Part shown: positions 33,489 through 33,641 of the stretch, in pieces
Layout: each line of letters begins with the position of its first letter
Numbering within the stretch: position 1 is the first letter of the stretch
Source of the DNA: an uncultured Thermotogae bacterium
Lineage (GTDB): Bacteria; Thermotogota; Thermotogae; Mesoaciditogales; Mesoaciditogaceae
DNA length: 33,641 nt
Direction of reading: 5' to 3'
NCBI GenBank assembly: GCA_913056255.1
Contig: CAJXLN010000018.1
Coordinates: 1 to 33,641 of the forward strand
Notes under the pieces: model-generated
Database searches by the model: none
What the model was told of the DNA's origin: nothing
The model's input: only the letters and a program-made list of their open reading frames with translations
Made by a program: the position numbers and the translations under genes

Positions 33489-33641
33489 AGCATCGATAAT
33501 GTTTTTTTGTTGTTTTAAGCTTTTCTTTCGAATCGCGGGCGTTATTAAAATCTAAATCTTTTTTCGCTTTACAAGCGATGAGGAATTTTTTTTCGAAGCC
33601 TTATCAAGACCGAATCGCTCGTTTATCCATCTTTCAGTTCA
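33489..33641. other. Unassigned end region
   Basis: I see no gene here. A small TCGCTT-TAC-AAGCGA hairpin (33564-33578) is followed only after seven bases by a T-run, a poor terminator. On the - strand the last bases could be the final codons of a gene ending at TAA 33623-33625, but too little is visible. Confidence 0.3.

Noticed and set aside
33564-33590. Terminator of the tonB operon
   Set aside because: Only six base pairs, and the T-run begins seven bases after the stem.

Overview
The window reads as a chromosomal segment of a diderm bacterium with AT-rich DNA. Gene content fits Thermotogota (Thermotoga, Kosmotoga or Mesoaciditoga-like): Rex, a type IV pilus assembly operon with a secretin, TonB/ExbBD, and an rpmF-plsX-glmS translation/envelope cluster. 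This placement rests on overall protein character and gene content, not on a search, and no species is claimed. All tRNA genes encode CCA. Several putative promoters are of the extended -10 type (TGnTATAAT) with poor -35 boxes.

Layout. (1) 1-2540: one exact copy of a 53-bp repeat at the window edge, a terminator, and a large methyl-accepting chemotaxis protein (- strand). (2) 2708-12877, all on the - strand and probably read from a promoter at about 12944-12973: tRNA-Ser, tRNA-Arg, a DUF177/YceD-like protein, rpmF, plsX, glmS, rsfS, leuS, rex, a HEAT-like protein, a patatin-fold protein lacking its catalytic residues, mobB (with a C-terminal four-cysteine domain) and mobA. It mixes translation, lipid and amino-sugar synthesis, redox sensing and molybdenum-cofactor guanylylation. 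(3) 12878-13208: promoter region plus a strongly folded element containing the second copy of the 53-bp repeat; then nagA on the + strand. (4) 24861 down to 14378 (- strand): a type IV pilus/secretion assembly operon, pilC, one pseudopilin, pilM, pilN, pilO-like, pilP-like and a 1092-residue secretin, followed with almost no gaps by a MEMO-family gene, a ComF-family gene and a FGGY sugar kinase. Major pilin, ATPases and prepilin peptidase are absent. (5) 24916-25321: a tRNA operon (Glu, Val, Asp, Phe) with a strong promoter and a textbook terminator. (6) 25343-27052: a membrane GAF-GGDEF diguanylate cyclase. (7) 27156-31501: a secreted purple-acid-phosphatase-like protein divergent from a membrane-anchored endonuclease/exonuclease/phosphatase-family enzyme, the latter followed by a cation diffusion facilitator. 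(8) 31633-33488: an ExbB-ExbD-TonB-like operon.

Points most worth a second look: the patatin pseudoenzyme; the secretin with three tandem copies of a two-domain module; a probable non-canonical ATT start for pilN; a tandem Met-Gly-stop mini-ORF leader in front of pilC; the folded repeat element; the 22-bp palindrome between the two phosphoesterase genes; and the competence/MEMO/kinase tail of the pilus operon.
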